DNA of 64,000 bases from assembly GCA_019636475.1 (NCBI GenBank), contig JAHBXN010000004.1, positions 248,001 through 312,000 on the forward strand. The letters run 5' to 3'. The notes under the pieces were generated by a model. The model did no database searches. It was not told where the DNA came from and saw only the letters and a program-made list of their open reading frames with translations. Both the position numbers and the translations under genes were made by a program. Numbering within the stretch: position 1 is the first letter of the stretch; each line of letters begins with the position of its first letter. This stretch comes from Phycisphaerae bacterium. Lineage in GTDB: Bacteria > Planctomycetota > Phycisphaerae > UBA1845 > UTPLA1. Below are positions 36,110-45,790 of the stretch, one piece after another.

Positions 36110-37018
36110 ATGCGAATCCGTGAACGGTTGTCCGCCGGCCGCCCATGTTTTTCATTTGAGTTCTTTCCACCCAAGACAGATGCCGGTCTGGAAAGCCTTC
36201 GCGAGTCGGTGCGCGCGCTTCGCGATCTGAATCCAACCTTCGTCTCAGTCACCTACGGCGCGGGCGGCAGCACGCGCGACCGCACGATCGGATTGGTGAC
36301 AGAAATTCAGCGACACTACGGCATTGACGTGATGGCTCATCTGACCTGCGTGGGCGCTTCGCGTGTCGAGATCGAATCCGTCCTCGCGCGGTTGCACGAA
36401 GGCGGGATTGAGAACATCCTGGCGCTTCGTGGTGATCCACCGAAGGGCGAGTCGCATTTCGTCGCTCAGTCAGACGGTTTTGCTTACGCGAATGAACTGG
36501 TCCGCTTTGTTCGATCAAAGGGCGTATTTGGCGTGGCCGGGGCCTGCTATCCCGAGGGCCATGTCGAGTGCGTCGGACAGAACGGCCATCGCGACCTGGA
36601 ACTCGATCTGGCCAATCTGGTCCGCAAGGTGGATTCTGGCGTCGACTTTCTTATCTCCCAGCTTTTCTTTGATAACGACGCCTATTTCAATTTTGTGGCT
36701 CGCGCGAGAAAGGCGGGCATCGGTGTGCCCATCATTCCGGGGATCATGCCGATCACGAATGTCGAGCAGATACGGCGATTCACCGAGATGTGCGGTTCGA
36801 GTTTGCCGCAGACGTTGATTAAGGAAATGGAGCGTTTCAAAGACAATGCGGACGCCGTGTTGTCTCAGGGCGTCGCTTATGCGGCCGCTCAGTGCCTCGA
36901 TCTGCTCCAGCGCGGCGCACCGGGCATACACTTCTATACGCTGAACAAGTCTTCAGCGACGCGGACGATTCTGACCGCCCTGCGAACCATCTGGCCACCA
37001 GCGATGCGACCTGCTTGA
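36110..37018 (+). CDS. metF: 5,10-methylenetetrahydrofolate reductase
   Basis: A 302-residue MetF, a flavoprotein reducing methylene-THF to methyl-THF for methionine synthesis. FSFEFFPPKTDAG, PTFVSVTYGAGGSTRDRT, AHLTCVGAS, NILALRGDPPKG and the IPGIMPITNVEQIRRF region are all family signatures; the Glu of FEFFPPK and Asp of RGDPP belong to the active site. The ATG at 36110 gives the canonical length; GAGGAGG lies 12 nt upstream, rather far. A TTG 12 codons earlier is less likely. It follows the efflux operon after 168 nt and precedes rmlD by 160 nt, so it may be independently transcribed. Confidence 0.95.
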   Translation: MRIRERLSAGRPCFSFEFFPPKTDAGLESLRESVRALRDLNPTFVSVTYGAGGSTRDRTIGLVTEIQRHYGIDVMAHLTCVGASRVEIESVLARLHEGGIENILALRGDPPKGESHFVAQSDGFAYANELVRFVRSKGVFGVAGACYPEGHVECVGQNGHRDLELDLANLVRKVDSGVDFLISQLFFDNDAYFNFVARARKAGIGVPIIPGIMPITNVEQIRRFTEMCGSSLPQTLIKEMERFKDNADAVLSQGVAYAAAQCLDLLQRGAPGIHFYTLNKSSATRTILTALRTIWPPAMRPA

Positions 37019-37178
37019 TCGGGCGGCGTCTCTTTTATGTCAAAGTCACCCTTTGGCGCCCGGCCGCCGACGGTTCGTGTTTGCCCCTTTGGGGCGTGCG
37101 CCCGGATCCGGATTTTATTCGGGCAGTCGATCGACGGAATTGATAGAATCCGGGATCGGAGTATGAAGGGTCGATCTC

Positions 37179-38036
37179 ATGCGGTGCGAGAAGGTGCTCA
37201 TTACCGGGGCAACCGGACTGCTCGGCTCGGCGGTAGTCGAGGCGTTTCGTATGCGGGGCTGCTCCGAGATCATCGGTCGCGGTCGGCACGAACTCGACAT
37301 CACGGATGAAGAGCAGGTTCGCGATTTCATCGACGGCTTTCGTCCTGATCTGATCGTGAACTGCGCCGCGTACACTCGCGTTGATGACTGCGAAACCGGA
37401 GAGGCCTATGCCCATCGCGTTAATGGCGACGGCGCGGGGTATGTCGCGAGGGCGGCACGCGCATGCAATGCCGAGCTGATTCATGTCTCGACCGATTACG
37501 TCTTCAACGGCCATGCAAATGCGCCGATCCGAGAGGACTCGCCGCCGGGACTGCCTGAACATCTCTCGGCATATGGGCGGTCGAAGCTGCGGGGTGAGCA
37601 GTGTGTGCGCGAGGCGCATCCTGATGCCGTCGTGATCCGCACGGCGTGGTTGTTCGGTCGGGAGGGGACCTCCTTTCCGAAGGCCATTCTGAATCGCGCG
37701 CGTGAAGGACTGCCGTTGCGCGTCGTCAATGACCAGGTCGGCTCGCCGACCTACGCGAAGGATCTCGCTGACGCGATCTGGGAACTTGCCCAGTACCGGG
37801 CAAAAGGGACTTACCACTTCACGAACCGAGGGTCATGTACATGGCACGACCTGGCCGGAGAGGTGCTGCGTCATGCTGGCATCATCGCCAATATCGAGGC
37901 CGTGACATCGGAGGAACTTGGCCGGCCAGCGAGGCGACCGAAATATTCGGTTCTCGATATGAGCCGATTCATCACCGAGACCGGCTCCACACCGCGGCCG
38001 TGGCAGGACGCGCTGGAGGAGTTTCTTCGGACGTAG
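37179..38036 (+). CDS. rmlD: dTDP-4-dehydrorhamnose reductase (RmlD-like)
   Basis: A 285-residue short-chain reductase of the RmlD group. GATGLLGSAV is the NAD(P)-binding loop, ELDITDEEQV and NCAAYTRVDDCE match RmlD, STDYVFNG carries the catalytic Thr region and YGRSKLRGE the YxxxK pair. The C-terminal VNDQVGSPTYAKDLA is also diagnostic. The reaction reduces dTDP-4-dehydro-L-rhamnose to dTDP-L-rhamnose for surface polysaccharide. No other rml genes are nearby, so a related nucleotide-sugar or methionine adenosyltransferase-beta-like role is an alternative. It is convergent with the TPR protein gene, 21 nt away. Confidence 0.9.
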   Translation: MRCEKVLITGATGLLGSAVVEAFRMRGCSEIIGRGRHELDITDEEQVRDFIDGFRPDLIVNCAAYTRVDDCETGEAYAHRVNGDGAGYVARAARACNAELIHVSTDYVFNGHANAPIREDSPPGLPEHLSAYGRSKLRGEQCVREAHPDAVVIRTAWLFGREGTSFPKAILNRAREGLPLRVVNDQVGSPTYAKDLADAIWELAQYRAKGTYHFTNRGSCTWHDLAGEVLRHAGIIANIEAVTSEELGRPARRPKYSVLDMSRFITETGSTPRPWQDALEEFLRT

Positions 38037-38057
38037 GATTTGGCGCTTGGCGTTGTC

Positions 38058-40388
38058 CTATTCGCCGGGGCGAAGATAGCTCGCGGCGACCATTCGAACG
38101 AGCTCACTGGGATCATTTTCAGCCAGTTGATCGAGAACGGCACGAAATTTCTCGCCATGCTGTTCGGCAAAGAGCTTGACGGCAAGCATTCGGACGATCG
38201 GCATTTCGTTTCGCAATCGCAGTGACGCGGCCACGGCGATGATCCGCTGCTCGAGCGTGGACCAGCCTGCCGCGACCAGGGCATGAGCCCGGACCTGCCA
38301 GGCTTCGTCATTCAAGAGCTTCGCCAACTCCGACCGCAGTGTATTCACCGGCACTTTTGCGAGCGGGCCGCTGCCCTCGGACGCCTCGATGGCAGAGAGC
38401 AGGGCGCCAATGCGGTCAGCGGCCTTGATTCGATCTTCGATCTGCGCGGAGGCCGCCATCGTCGTCAATGTGCTGATGCCTTCGGCGGATGCGTCGATCG
38501 CGGGTCTCGTCGCATTGATCTCCGCAAGTTCGAGCGAGCCGGGCCCCGCGGAGAGCCGGCCGTCCAGAATGATCGGATCGAATACGGCGAGAAGCCGCAA
38601 CTGCGCGGGTGAGCCGGAGTACTGCAACAAAGCCTGCTGGAGGGGCCCGACGTTGATCGCAATGGTCTTTTCGATCGCGTCGCCGGGCAGGAGCGTGGGG
38701 CGCGAATTCAACATGACTTGCAGGTAGTTTTCAAATGAGGGACGGCCCTGGCCATTGATTTTCGCGGTCAGGGCGATGAGCGGCCGTGCCATATACCCTT
38801 CACCGAACGTGATGGGGAAGGGGCCGACGTTTTCGATGCGAAATGTGACGCGGATCGGGCCGACGGCGGGAAGCGGATCATCGGCGAAAGTCATTGATGC
38901 ATCGATAAAGTCCTGCGGGCGGCGCAGGTAGTCGAACACATCGCGATTGAATCGATCCAGCGCGTCAGCAATACGCTGGTACTTCGGCGGGATCGGCGGT
39001 GTTTCGCCATGTTTTCGAAGAAGGTCGGCGATCATGTCGAAGGCGATGCCGTCGTACTGGAGCGTGGCGGCCTTGTGGAGGGTCGTGATGGCCGCGCCTT
39101 TTTTGTCCTGCTCGAACTGAATTCGCGCGATTTCGAGGGCGGCAAGCTGGTCGATCGACACGAGCGCTTTGAGAGCGGCCATTGCCTCATCTTTGCGGCC
39201 AGACATCTTGAGAGCGTAGCCGTAGGACAGGCGAGCGAGGGAACTGGGCTCCGGCTCTTTCATTGCAAACTCGGCGAACTTGAGAGCGCGAGCGGCGTCG
39301 GGTTTGTGGAATGCGAAAAACCACGCGATTTCAGCGGCCGCTGCGTAGTCCTTCTGCTCAAGGACGGTCTGCATTCGAGCCTCGTAGGCGCGCGTGACGA
39401 ATTCGACATCGGCGGCGGCGCCGGCTTCGTCACCGAGGCGGGACTTCGCCGTGGATCGCAGCAATCGGGCGATGTGCAGATTGGGATCGACCTTCAATGC
39501 CGCGTCGGCGGCATTCAGGCATCGTTGGGCATCTCCGCCATTTAGATATGAGACGGCCAGCTTGTGCCAGTAGTCAGCGGGAACAGGGCCGGCATTGGAC
39601 TGCCTGTGGAGTTGAATCGCGCGATTGTACCATTCCTGAGCCCGATCGTGCATGCCAAGCCGATCCAGGCTCTCGCCCAGGTCCCAGATCAGATTTGTCT
39701 GGCTTGGATTGGCCGAGATCAACTGCAACGCCATCTCGACGCGCTGCAGCGAGGGCTCTGTCTCGGCGAACATCTCGAATGCGATCTGACGGGCATTGAT
39801 GTTGGTGGGGTTCAGCCGCAGCGCCTGTTCGATCTGCCGGGCGGCCGATCCGTTTTCGCGCCGTTCGAAGTAGTACCGCGCGAGCCAGCGATGCAACTCG
39901 CTTTCGTAGGCACGAGAAAGTACCGGCTGCGTCAACTCACTCTCGACAAAGGCGACGCGCGCTTCGGCCGTCTGGCGCTCGGCCAGCTCGATTTGAAATA
40001 GCCGGATTCTCGCGGCATCGTCCTGGGGGGAGAGGCGCACATATTCCTTGAGTGCGCGACGGGCGTTGTCCACGCGCCCCAATCGGCTCTCGACGTCGAA
40101 CAGCCAATATTGGGCGTCGGCACATTCGGGCGCGACTTGAGCGGCCGCCTTCAGGAGCGCGAGAACCTGAAGCGATGCGCTGCGCGGATCGGTCCTGCCG
40201 ATGAGATGGCCCTGATGCCGGGCCAGTTCGACGAGCCACGCGCCGGCTTGGGGATCGGTTTCAATTGGGGTTTCGGGATCCGCGGCTTTGATCTGGGGCG
40301 GGGTAAGTTGCCCTGCCTCGTCAGCCTGCGCCAAGTTGCTTTGGAAGAGGACGAGTGCGACAAAGAGGAGAAATGGGGTCGGACGCAT
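38058..40388 (-). CDS. Exported TPR/HEAT-repeat protein
   Basis: A 776-residue protein with signal peptide MRPTPFLLFVALVLFQSNLA cleaved near QADEA. The ATG at 40388 has GGAG 9 nt upstream; 12 further codons upstream are open but unsupported. The first 450 residues form TPR repeats (for example LGESLDRLGMHDRAQEWYNRAIQLH and KLAVSYLNGGDAQRCLNAADAALKVD). A beta-rich part follows near 480-630, and the last 100 residues resemble HEAT repeats (RIIAVAASLRLRNEMPIVRMLAVKLF). Probably a periplasmic scaffold. It is followed, upstream in the genome, by two further same-strand helical-repeat proteins that could belong to the same assembly. Function not assignable. Confidence 0.82.
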   Translation of the reverse strand: MRPTPFLLFVALVLFQSNLAQADEAGQLTPPQIKAADPETPIETDPQAGAWLVELARHQGHLIGRTDPRSASLQVLALLKAAAQVAPECADAQYWLFDVESRLGRVDNARRALKEYVRLSPQDDAARIRLFQIELAERQTAEARVAFVESELTQPVLSRAYESELHRWLARYYFERRENGSAARQIEQALRLNPTNINARQIAFEMFAETEPSLQRVEMALQLISANPSQTNLIWDLGESLDRLGMHDRAQEWYNRAIQLHRQSNAGPVPADYWHKLAVSYLNGGDAQRCLNAADAALKVDPNLHIARLLRSTAKSRLGDEAGAAADVEFVTRAYEARMQTVLEQKDYAAAAEIAWFFAFHKPDAARALKFAEFAMKEPEPSSLARLSYGYALKMSGRKDEAMAALKALVSIDQLAALEIARIQFEQDKKGAAITTLHKAATLQYDGIAFDMIADLLRKHGETPPIPPKYQRIADALDRFNRDVFDYLRRPQDFIDASMTFADDPLPAVGPIRVTFRIENVGPFPITFGEGYMARPLIALTAKINGQGRPSFENYLQVMLNSRPTLLPGDAIEKTIAINVGPLQQALLQYSGSPAQLRLLAVFDPIILDGRLSAGPGSLELAEINATRPAIDASAEGISTLTTMAASAQIEDRIKAADRIGALLSAIEASEGSGPLAKVPVNTLRSELAKLLNDEAWQVRAHALVAAGWSTLEQRIIAVAASLRLRNEMPIVRMLAVKLFAEQHGEKFRAVLDQLAENDPSELVRMVAASYLRPGE

Positions 40389-40541
40389 CAAGTGCTTCTC
40401 CAGCGGTGATGACGTTTTGTGCATAGCGATGCCCGATCGATCGACCGGTGGATCGATCCGAGCGGATTACGACGAACGTCGTATTCCGGTCGGCATGGAG
40501 CGACCGGCATCGGCGGGAACTCCAAACCGGAGTGTTCCAGC

Positions 40542-41390
40542 TTAGATATTATCGGCACTTGTATCGGGAAAGACCAGATCTCGCAAGCCTGGACGCTCCT
40601 CTGCGAGGTCAGACAGGTCGGCGTACAGTTGGGCACGCCGCATGAAAAACGCCGCTTCAGCCTGACGTCCCTTTCGGCGGCAGGCTTCCGCCAACAGGGC
40701 GTGCACCTGAGCGGCTCGGGGTGAATCGAGCAACTCGGCTCGGCGAACCCTTTCGGCGAGATTGTTCAGGGCCGCGTCATAGTCACCGGTTGCGACCTGG
40801 CATCGAGTCTCGATCGGCAGCAGCAGGAGCTGTTCCGCCAGCGGCATCTCATCGAATTGTGAGATGACCGGCTTCAGCACTTCGGCCGCGATGTCGGGAC
40901 TGCCGAGTGACAGACGGCAATCCGCCAGCACGAGCCTCGATGTCTTGCCGAGCGATCGATCGGGACCACGGAGCATTGCGATGACTCCGTCGAGCAGGGC
41001 TGCGGCTTCGTCGAAACTGCCCCGGCTGTGCGCGACGACCGCCAGATTGTGGCACGCTCGGAGCTTTCCAATGCGATAGAGGCTGAACTGGCTCGCCGCG
41101 CTGATGAGTTGTTCCTCGGCGAGATCGAGACGGCCGTTGGCCATGTAGACGATGCCTTGATTGGCCGCTCGGATCTGCTTGATCGACAGTGCGGTGAGTC
41201 CGATCCACGTCAGCCCCGCGAAAGCCGATGCGGCCCAAAGCAGGTCAAGCGGCCGGTTGCCACTGGAATAGAAGGGCGTCGCGACAATTCCGCTCGCGAT
41301 AATCAGAAGCAGGGCGAGGCGCATCAAGGTTGAGAACCGCACCTGCCGTCGGATAGAGCGCATGAAGTCTTGTGACATTTCACCGGTCAT
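40542..41390 (-). CDS. Membrane-anchored TPR-like protein B
   Basis: A 282-residue protein starting MTGEMSQDFMRSIRRQ, overlapping the stop of the preceding gene (ATGA), so the two are translationally coupled. Two transmembrane helices (LMRLALLLIIASGIVATPF and LLWAASAFAGLTWIGLTAL) are followed by about 200 residues of TPR-like helices (GKLRACHNLAVVAHSRGSFD, EAAALLDGVIAML). It looks like the second member of a two-gene module with the protein at 41387-42250, which has the same layout. Function unknown. Confidence 0.78.
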   Translation of the reverse strand: MTGEMSQDFMRSIRRQVRFSTLMRLALLLIIASGIVATPFYSSGNRPLDLLWAASAFAGLTWIGLTALSIKQIRAANQGIVYMANGRLDLAEEQLISAASQFSLYRIGKLRACHNLAVVAHSRGSFDEAAALLDGVIAMLRGPDRSLGKTSRLVLADCRLSLGSPDIAAEVLKPVISQFDEMPLAEQLLLLPIETRCQVATGDYDAALNNLAERVRRAELLDSPRAAQVHALLAEACRRKGRQAEAAFFMRRAQLYADLSDLAEERPGLRDLVFPDTSADNI

Positions 41391-42250
41391 AGAGGATGCT
41401 CCGCGGCGGGATAGGTTCCGGCCACGGGTGCGAGCAGCGGATACTCCTGAATGAGTCTCTGGCTGGACACGAGCGTGGTGGCATCGAGCCAGTATCGTGC
41501 TGCGACATCGTGGCGAGCCAGATGGTGCATTGCGGTCGCGATAAGGGCATAGGCATATCCAGCTTTTGTGGAGAGAAACCGCCGAAAGAGGGCGCGGGCT
41601 TCTGCCAGGCCCGCGACGGCGTCCTCGAATTGCCCCATGAAGACGCGCTGGTAGAGCCGCGTCCATGCGACGAAGGCCTTCAATGCCTGTGGCATCTCAA
41701 AGCGCTCCAGGCGATCCAGCATCTGAAGGCCGTCCGTGAGTTCCTCGTTCCGGATCTTGGCGGTGGTCATCGATATCTGGGCATGCTGCAATTGAACCGG
41801 ATCGCCGATTCGATCAATCAGGAGCTGCTGATAGATTCGAATCGCGGCATCGTAGTTTCGTCGCTGCTCAGCCAGCGCCGCCAGCGCGATAAACGCCTGG
41901 CAGCGATCGATTGGTGAGTGGATCGGAGTTGCCAGGTTGGGAAGCAGTGCCGATTCGGCTGCCTGCCAATCCTCGAGCTGGACGGCATCCCATGCCGTGA
42001 CGATTTCGGCTCGCCGCCGTCGCCGCCGCCGTGTGATCGCCGCGACGATCGACATGATGGAGAACGCAATGATCGACGGGACGATGATGACCGACCCGCG
42101 CGGCAGACCGAGATCGTCGCCCCGGAGTGCCGGAATAAACAGCGCGGCGAGGCTGAGCCCGATCAGGAAATACCATCTATGGGACCGTCGTTGCGGAGGG
42201 GTGGTGGCTTCGAAGGCCCGGTCAATCGCAGCATCGTCGTACGGACTCAT
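41387..42250 (-). CDS. Membrane-anchored TPR-like protein A
   Basis: A 287-residue protein with a short soluble head, two hydrophobic helices (RWYFLIGLSLAALFIPAL and GSVIIVPSIIAFSIMSIVAAI), a poly-arginine stop-transfer run (RRRRRRR) and a C-terminal helical-repeat domain (AFIALAALAEQRRNYDAAIR). It precedes and overlaps the similar protein B by 4 nt. Arginine-rich positive-inside signals place the repeats in the cytoplasm. No enzymatic motif. Probably an interaction platform. Confidence 0.78.
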   Translation of the reverse strand: MSPYDDAAIDRAFEATTPPQRRSHRWYFLIGLSLAALFIPALRGDDLGLPRGSVIIVPSIIAFSIMSIVAAITRRRRRRRAEIVTAWDAVQLEDWQAAESALLPNLATPIHSPIDRCQAFIALAALAEQRRNYDAAIRIYQQLLIDRIGDPVQLQHAQISMTTAKIRNEELTDGLQMLDRLERFEMPQALKAFVAWTRLYQRVFMGQFEDAVAGLAEARALFRRFLSTKAGYAYALIATAMHHLARHDVAARYWLDATTLVSSQRLIQEYPLLAPVAGTYPAAEHPL

Positions 42251-42369
42251 GGCTTAATCATAGCACTTCTTCGCGAAGGGACCATGCGGCATCAATGCAA
42301 CGCGAATACACTGTATTCGGTGACGGAGCGAAGCAAACCATCGCCGTCGCAGATCGATTGGAGTTCCCA

Positions 42370-43407
42370 ATGCCATTAAATGTAATGTACGAATCAGACG
42401 CCGATCGGGCGATACTGTTTAATCGGACGATCGCCGTGCTGGGCTACGGGAGCCAGGGACAGGCTCATGCGCAGAACCTTCGTGATTCCGGATACGTGGT
42501 GGTCGTGGGGCAGCGAGAGGGCGGAAATGCCGACCGTGCGCGGTCTGATGGTTTTGACGTCATGTCCATATCGGAAGCGGTCAGCCGGGGCGATCTGCTC
42601 ATCTTCGGACTGCCGGATGAACAAATGGGGCTGATATACGAATCGGACATTCGGCCGAACGTGCGGGCCGGTCAGGCGCTGGGGTTCATACACGGATTTG
42701 CGATTCGGTTCGGATTGATCGCACCACCGCCCGAGGTGGACGTCGTGATGATCGCACCGAAAGGCCCGGGGCCGCTCGTGCGGGATGTCTTTCGCCGCGG
42801 CGGCGGATTGACCTGCCTGCTGGCCGTTCACCAGGATGCGACGGGCCAGGCGCGCGACATCGCGCTGGCGTGGGGTTGCGGCATTGGCGGCGGGCGGGGG
42901 GGAATGCTGGAAGCGACTTTCGCGCAGGAGTGTGAGGCGGACCTGTTCGGCGAACAAACCGTGCTGTGCGGCGGCGTCATTGAATTGATGAAATCCGCGT
43001 TCGATATTCTTGTTGAGGCCGGCTTACCGGAGGAACTGGCATACTTCGAATGCGTTCACGAGCTGAAGCAGATCACCGACATGCAATATGCCGGCGGATT
43101 GGCCGCGATGCGTTCGCGAATTTCCGGGACGGCTTGTTACGGCGGTTTGCGGGTCGGGCCTCGCCTGATTGATGGGCGAGTTCAAGATGAAATGCGGCGC
43201 GTCCTGGCTGAGATCCGTGACGGGCGTTTTGCCAGGGAGTGGGTATCGGAGCACGTCAGCGGTCGGCATCGGTTGAATGCGCTGAAAGAAGCGGAAGCGA
43301 TGCATTGCTCGGAAGCCGTCGGAAAAAGGATCCGTGAGTTGTCGGCCAAGGCGATCCCGAAGCCGGATTCGGTTTTGGGAGGTGTATCCGCCAGGCATGA
43401 GTTTTGA
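42370..43407 (+). CDS. ilvC: Ketol-acid reductoisomerase, divergent class I
   Basis: A 345-residue KARI, catalysing isomerisation and reduction of acetohydroxy acids in branched-chain amino acid synthesis. The Rossmann loop is VLGYGSQGQAHAQNLRDSG; the knotted helical domain has ECEADLFGEQTVLCGGVIEL, AYFECVHELKQITD and NALKEAEAMH. Metal-ligand acidic residues in EADLFGEQ and the ECVHELK segment are present. Several otherwise invariant positions differ: APKGPGPLVR where families have APKGPGHxVR, and CLLAVHQDATG. The ATG at 42370 (GGAG 6 nt upstream) is preferred over the frame's upstream starts. No ilvB, ilvN or ilvD gene is adjacent, so it may be a stand-alone paralogue. Confidence 0.88.
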   Translation: MPLNVMYESDADRAILFNRTIAVLGYGSQGQAHAQNLRDSGYVVVVGQREGGNADRARSDGFDVMSISEAVSRGDLLIFGLPDEQMGLIYESDIRPNVRAGQALGFIHGFAIRFGLIAPPPEVDVVMIAPKGPGPLVRDVFRRGGGLTCLLAVHQDATGQARDIALAWGCGIGGGRGGMLEATFAQECEADLFGEQTVLCGGVIELMKSAFDILVEAGLPEELAYFECVHELKQITDMQYAGGLAAMRSRISGTACYGGLRVGPRLIDGRVQDEMRRVLAEIRDGRFAREWVSEHVSGRHRLNALKEAEAMHCSEAVGKRIRELSAKAIPKPDSVLGGVSARHEF

Positions 43408-43531
43408 GGATACGACGGAACAGGCGTCAGGCGTTGGCCCGCCGGCGAGGTCGGTCCCTCCGGAGCGCCGTGAGTTACAATCGGCTTGCGTGGCCGAGCG
43501 GGTGTGATATTATGACGAATCATCGAGTTCA

Positions 43532-43604
<73 letters not shown>

Positions 43605-43735
43605 GTGACTTATTCGGGCCGGCGTTCCGAGCGGCCGTTCCACAACAGCTTCCCGCCGTCGGATTGATTCCTGAAGAATGACAGCACTGTTCCATTTCAG
43701 CGCGCGGTGTGCCTGCCGCGCCGGGTCGATTCATC

Positions 43736-44572
43736 ATGCCCGAACTTCCTGAAGTCGAGACGATTGTCGCGGAAATCCGACCGAGGCTCGTCGAGGCGGT
43801 GATACGCTCGATTCAACTTCGACCGGATTATCTTCGGACATCCGAGACGGACCTTCATCGAGCGCTGACCGGGCGGCGGATCGCGGGGGTAAGCCGGGAG
43901 GGCAAGTGGATTGTCCTTTCGCTCGTCGACGGTGCGCGATGCGTACTTCATTTGGGAATGAGCGGACGCCTGACCATTGAGCAGAGTGCCTCAGAGGTGG
44001 CACTTCACACCCATTTTGTGATGCGTTTCCAGTCTCGCGCGGATGAACTTCGACTTCGCGATCCTCGTCGATTCGGAGGGGTCTGGTATTGGCCGCCCGC
44101 GGTGGAGCCCGGGGAATTCGGTTCCTCAGTGGCAATTCCGCGACTCGGACCGGACGCACTGAATGTGACGGCATCCGAGTTTTCTGGAATCTGCCGCCGT
44201 GCGAAGCGGATCAAGGCGCTGCTGCTCGACCAATCGGCGATCTGCGGTCTTGGCAATATCTACTGTGATGAGGCGCTTTTCGACGCGAAGATTCATCCGG
44301 ACGCACTGGCGAGCGGTCTTGCGACGCCGGATGTGAGGCGGCTGGCGTGCAGCATCCGCAAGGTTCTGCGCAAGGCGATCGAATTTGGCGGGTCGTCATT
44401 GCGCGATTACGTTCGTTCGGATGGGCGCGCGGGTGAGTTTCAGCGGATACATCGCGTGTACGGACGGGAAGGGCTGCCCTGCCCTCGTTGTGGTGCGGCG
44501 ATCGTCCGGAAGATGTCGGCGGGGCGCTCGACGCATTTCTGTGCGCGTTGTCAGTCCGTCGGCGCGGAGTGA
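43736..44572 (+). CDS. mutM: Formamidopyrimidine-DNA glycosylase (Fpg/MutM)
   Basis: A 278-residue bifunctional glycosylase/AP-lyase that removes 8-oxoguanine and ring-opened purines. After the initiator Met the catalytic Pro-Glu is present in MPELPEVETIV. Also seen are LHLGMSGRL, RFGGVW, the helix-two-turn-helix with GLGNIYCDEALF and the C-terminal zinc finger CPRCGAAIV...THFCARC (four cysteines). The ATG at 43736 is fixed by the need for an N-terminal proline after Met removal; nine upstream codons are open but irrelevant. Its 3' end overlaps the convergent DUF2062 gene by 22 nt. Confidence 0.97.
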   Translation: MPELPEVETIVAEIRPRLVEAVIRSIQLRPDYLRTSETDLHRALTGRRIAGVSREGKWIVLSLVDGARCVLHLGMSGRLTIEQSASEVALHTHFVMRFQSRADELRLRDPRRFGGVWYWPPAVEPGEFGSSVAIPRLGPDALNVTASEFSGICRRAKRIKALLLDQSAICGLGNIYCDEALFDAKIHPDALASGLATPDVRRLACSIRKVLRKAIEFGGSSLRDYVRSDGRAGEFQRIHRVYGREGLPCPRCGAAIVRKMSAGRSTHFCARCQSVGAE

Positions 44573-45174
44573 TCCGGGCGATGGTGTGCCAGTTCGCGGT
44601 GTCTGCGGTAGGCCTTTACGCCGAAATAGGTCGCGATATAGCCGATGATTCCGCAGATAAGCCCGATCACGAGGCAGCCGACGACGAGTTCAACCCCCAT
44701 CGCCTTGATGGCAGGTCCGATTTTCGACCAAGTTTCGGCCTCGAAGAGCCGGGTGAAGCTGAACTCGTCAAAGAAACGGTTGATCTTTTCTCGCTCGGCG
44801 GCTTCGGCGGCGGCGACATCATATGCGACCTTGTGACTGAACAGGCCGATGAGCCATCTCCCGACGCGCCAGTTGAATACGTAGACCGGTACGGCGGTAA
44901 TGGGGTTGGTCATCAGCACCGGCAGAATCCCCGATGCTCGATTGGCCCTCAGGATGGTTGCGAAGAACAAATACAGAAGGATCTGGGCGCCCATCGTGGG
45001 GGACCACCCGACCACGAATCCGAGAAACACGCCGAATGCGATTCGATGCGGGGTGTCGTCCAGATGCAGAATTCGAAGCGTGATCGTGCGTTTCAGGCGG
45101 TGCCACAGGCTCGGCAACGCTTCGGATTGTAGGGGGGTATTCACCAAGCGAGCGGATTCCCTTCGGTCGTCCAT
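44551..45174 (-). CDS. DUF2062 membrane protein
   Basis: A 207-residue protein with the DUF2062 pattern: HRIAFGVFLGFVVGWSPTMGAQILLYLFFATILRANR followed by PVLMTNPITAVPVYVFNWRVG. There are four predicted membrane segments, two near residues 45-85 and two near 150-185, with a charged helical stretch between. The family's biochemical role is not established; it appears next to lipid or polysaccharide genes in some genomes. It is convergent with and overlaps mutM at the 3' ends. Start at MDDRRESARL has no strong ribosome site, and internal starts are possible. Confidence 0.85.
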   Translation of the reverse strand: MDDRRESARLVNTPLQSEALPSLWHRLKRTITLRILHLDDTPHRIAFGVFLGFVVGWSPTMGAQILLYLFFATILRANRASGILPVLMTNPITAVPVYVFNWRVGRWLIGLFSHKVAYDVAAAEAAEREKINRFFDEFSFTRLFEAETWSKIGPAIKAMGVELVVGCLVIGLICGIIGYIATYFGVKAYRRHRELAHHRPDHSAPTD

Positions 45175-45313
45175 TGGTCAGTCGCTGTTCGACACGACTG
45201 ATGCTCCCGCGTCAGTCCGGCGATTATCGGGGCATGATAGCGTTGTATTGTCAATTGTGGCGACCGAGCCGCGAATTCAGTGGCCTGCCGCGCAGCCTTT
45301 CCCTCAGTCGACG

Positions 45314-45342
45314 TTGACAATGTCACGAAAGTTCACTATTTA
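45314..45342 (+). promoter_or_regulatory. Sigma-70-like promoter
   Basis: TTGACA (45314-45319), 17 nt, then TATTTA (45337-45342), pointing to the small gene at 45560. The transcript would carry a leader of about 210 nt, in which I see no recognisable riboswitch or gene. Confidence 0.55.
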
Positions 45343-45559
45343 TACCTTGTAACGCAATGTACGCCGAAGGCGTGCTTAGTGCGTCCTCGCTGAAATGTAC
45401 CAAGTGCCCGCCTAATATGTTGAGAGCAACGGCACGGAAGCCCACTCGCCGGTCACCCCGGCGACTGCGACACCCCTGATCCGCCTGACGGCGGCCTACA
45501 AGCTGATGAGGAGCGACTCCGGACGATCTGCGTCGAGTTGCCCGGAGGATATTACAGAA

Positions 45560-45790
45560 ATGATGCATTCTTCACCCATGCCGCTGACGGTGGCGCTTGA
45601 TATGACCAAGCGTCTTCATCATGAACTCGCAAAGCACATGACGCCGGAACAGCAGCGAGACATGACCCGTATTCAGCGTTTGATTGAAGAGGCTCAGCAT
45701 CATCATCAGACGACGCTCCTTCGGTACAAGCAGGAAGCCGCGGCCGCGAAGCCGAATCCTCCGGCTCGTAAGAGCTTCTGGGGTCGCTGA
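45560..45790 (+). CDS. Small His/Gln-rich helical protein (76 aa)
   Basis: Starts MMHSSPMPLTVALDMTKRLH with GGAGG about 11 nt upstream; an in-frame ATG 18 codons earlier is possible. The middle (MTPEQQRDMTRIQRLIEEAQ, then HHHQTTLLRYKQEAAA) predicts one long amphipathic helix, and the C-terminus is basic. A triple histidine is present. No known family. It is preceded by a good promoter, which supports expression. Confidence 0.55.
   Translation: MMHSSPMPLTVALDMTKRLHHELAKHMTPEQQRDMTRIQRLIEEAQHHHQTTLLRYKQEAAAAKPNPPARKSFWGR

Noticed and set aside
45515-45545. CTGATGAGGAGCGACTCC resembling a hammerhead ribozyme core
   Set aside because: The stem II-like hairpin is followed by GGAC instead of GAAA and no matching cleavage stem was found.
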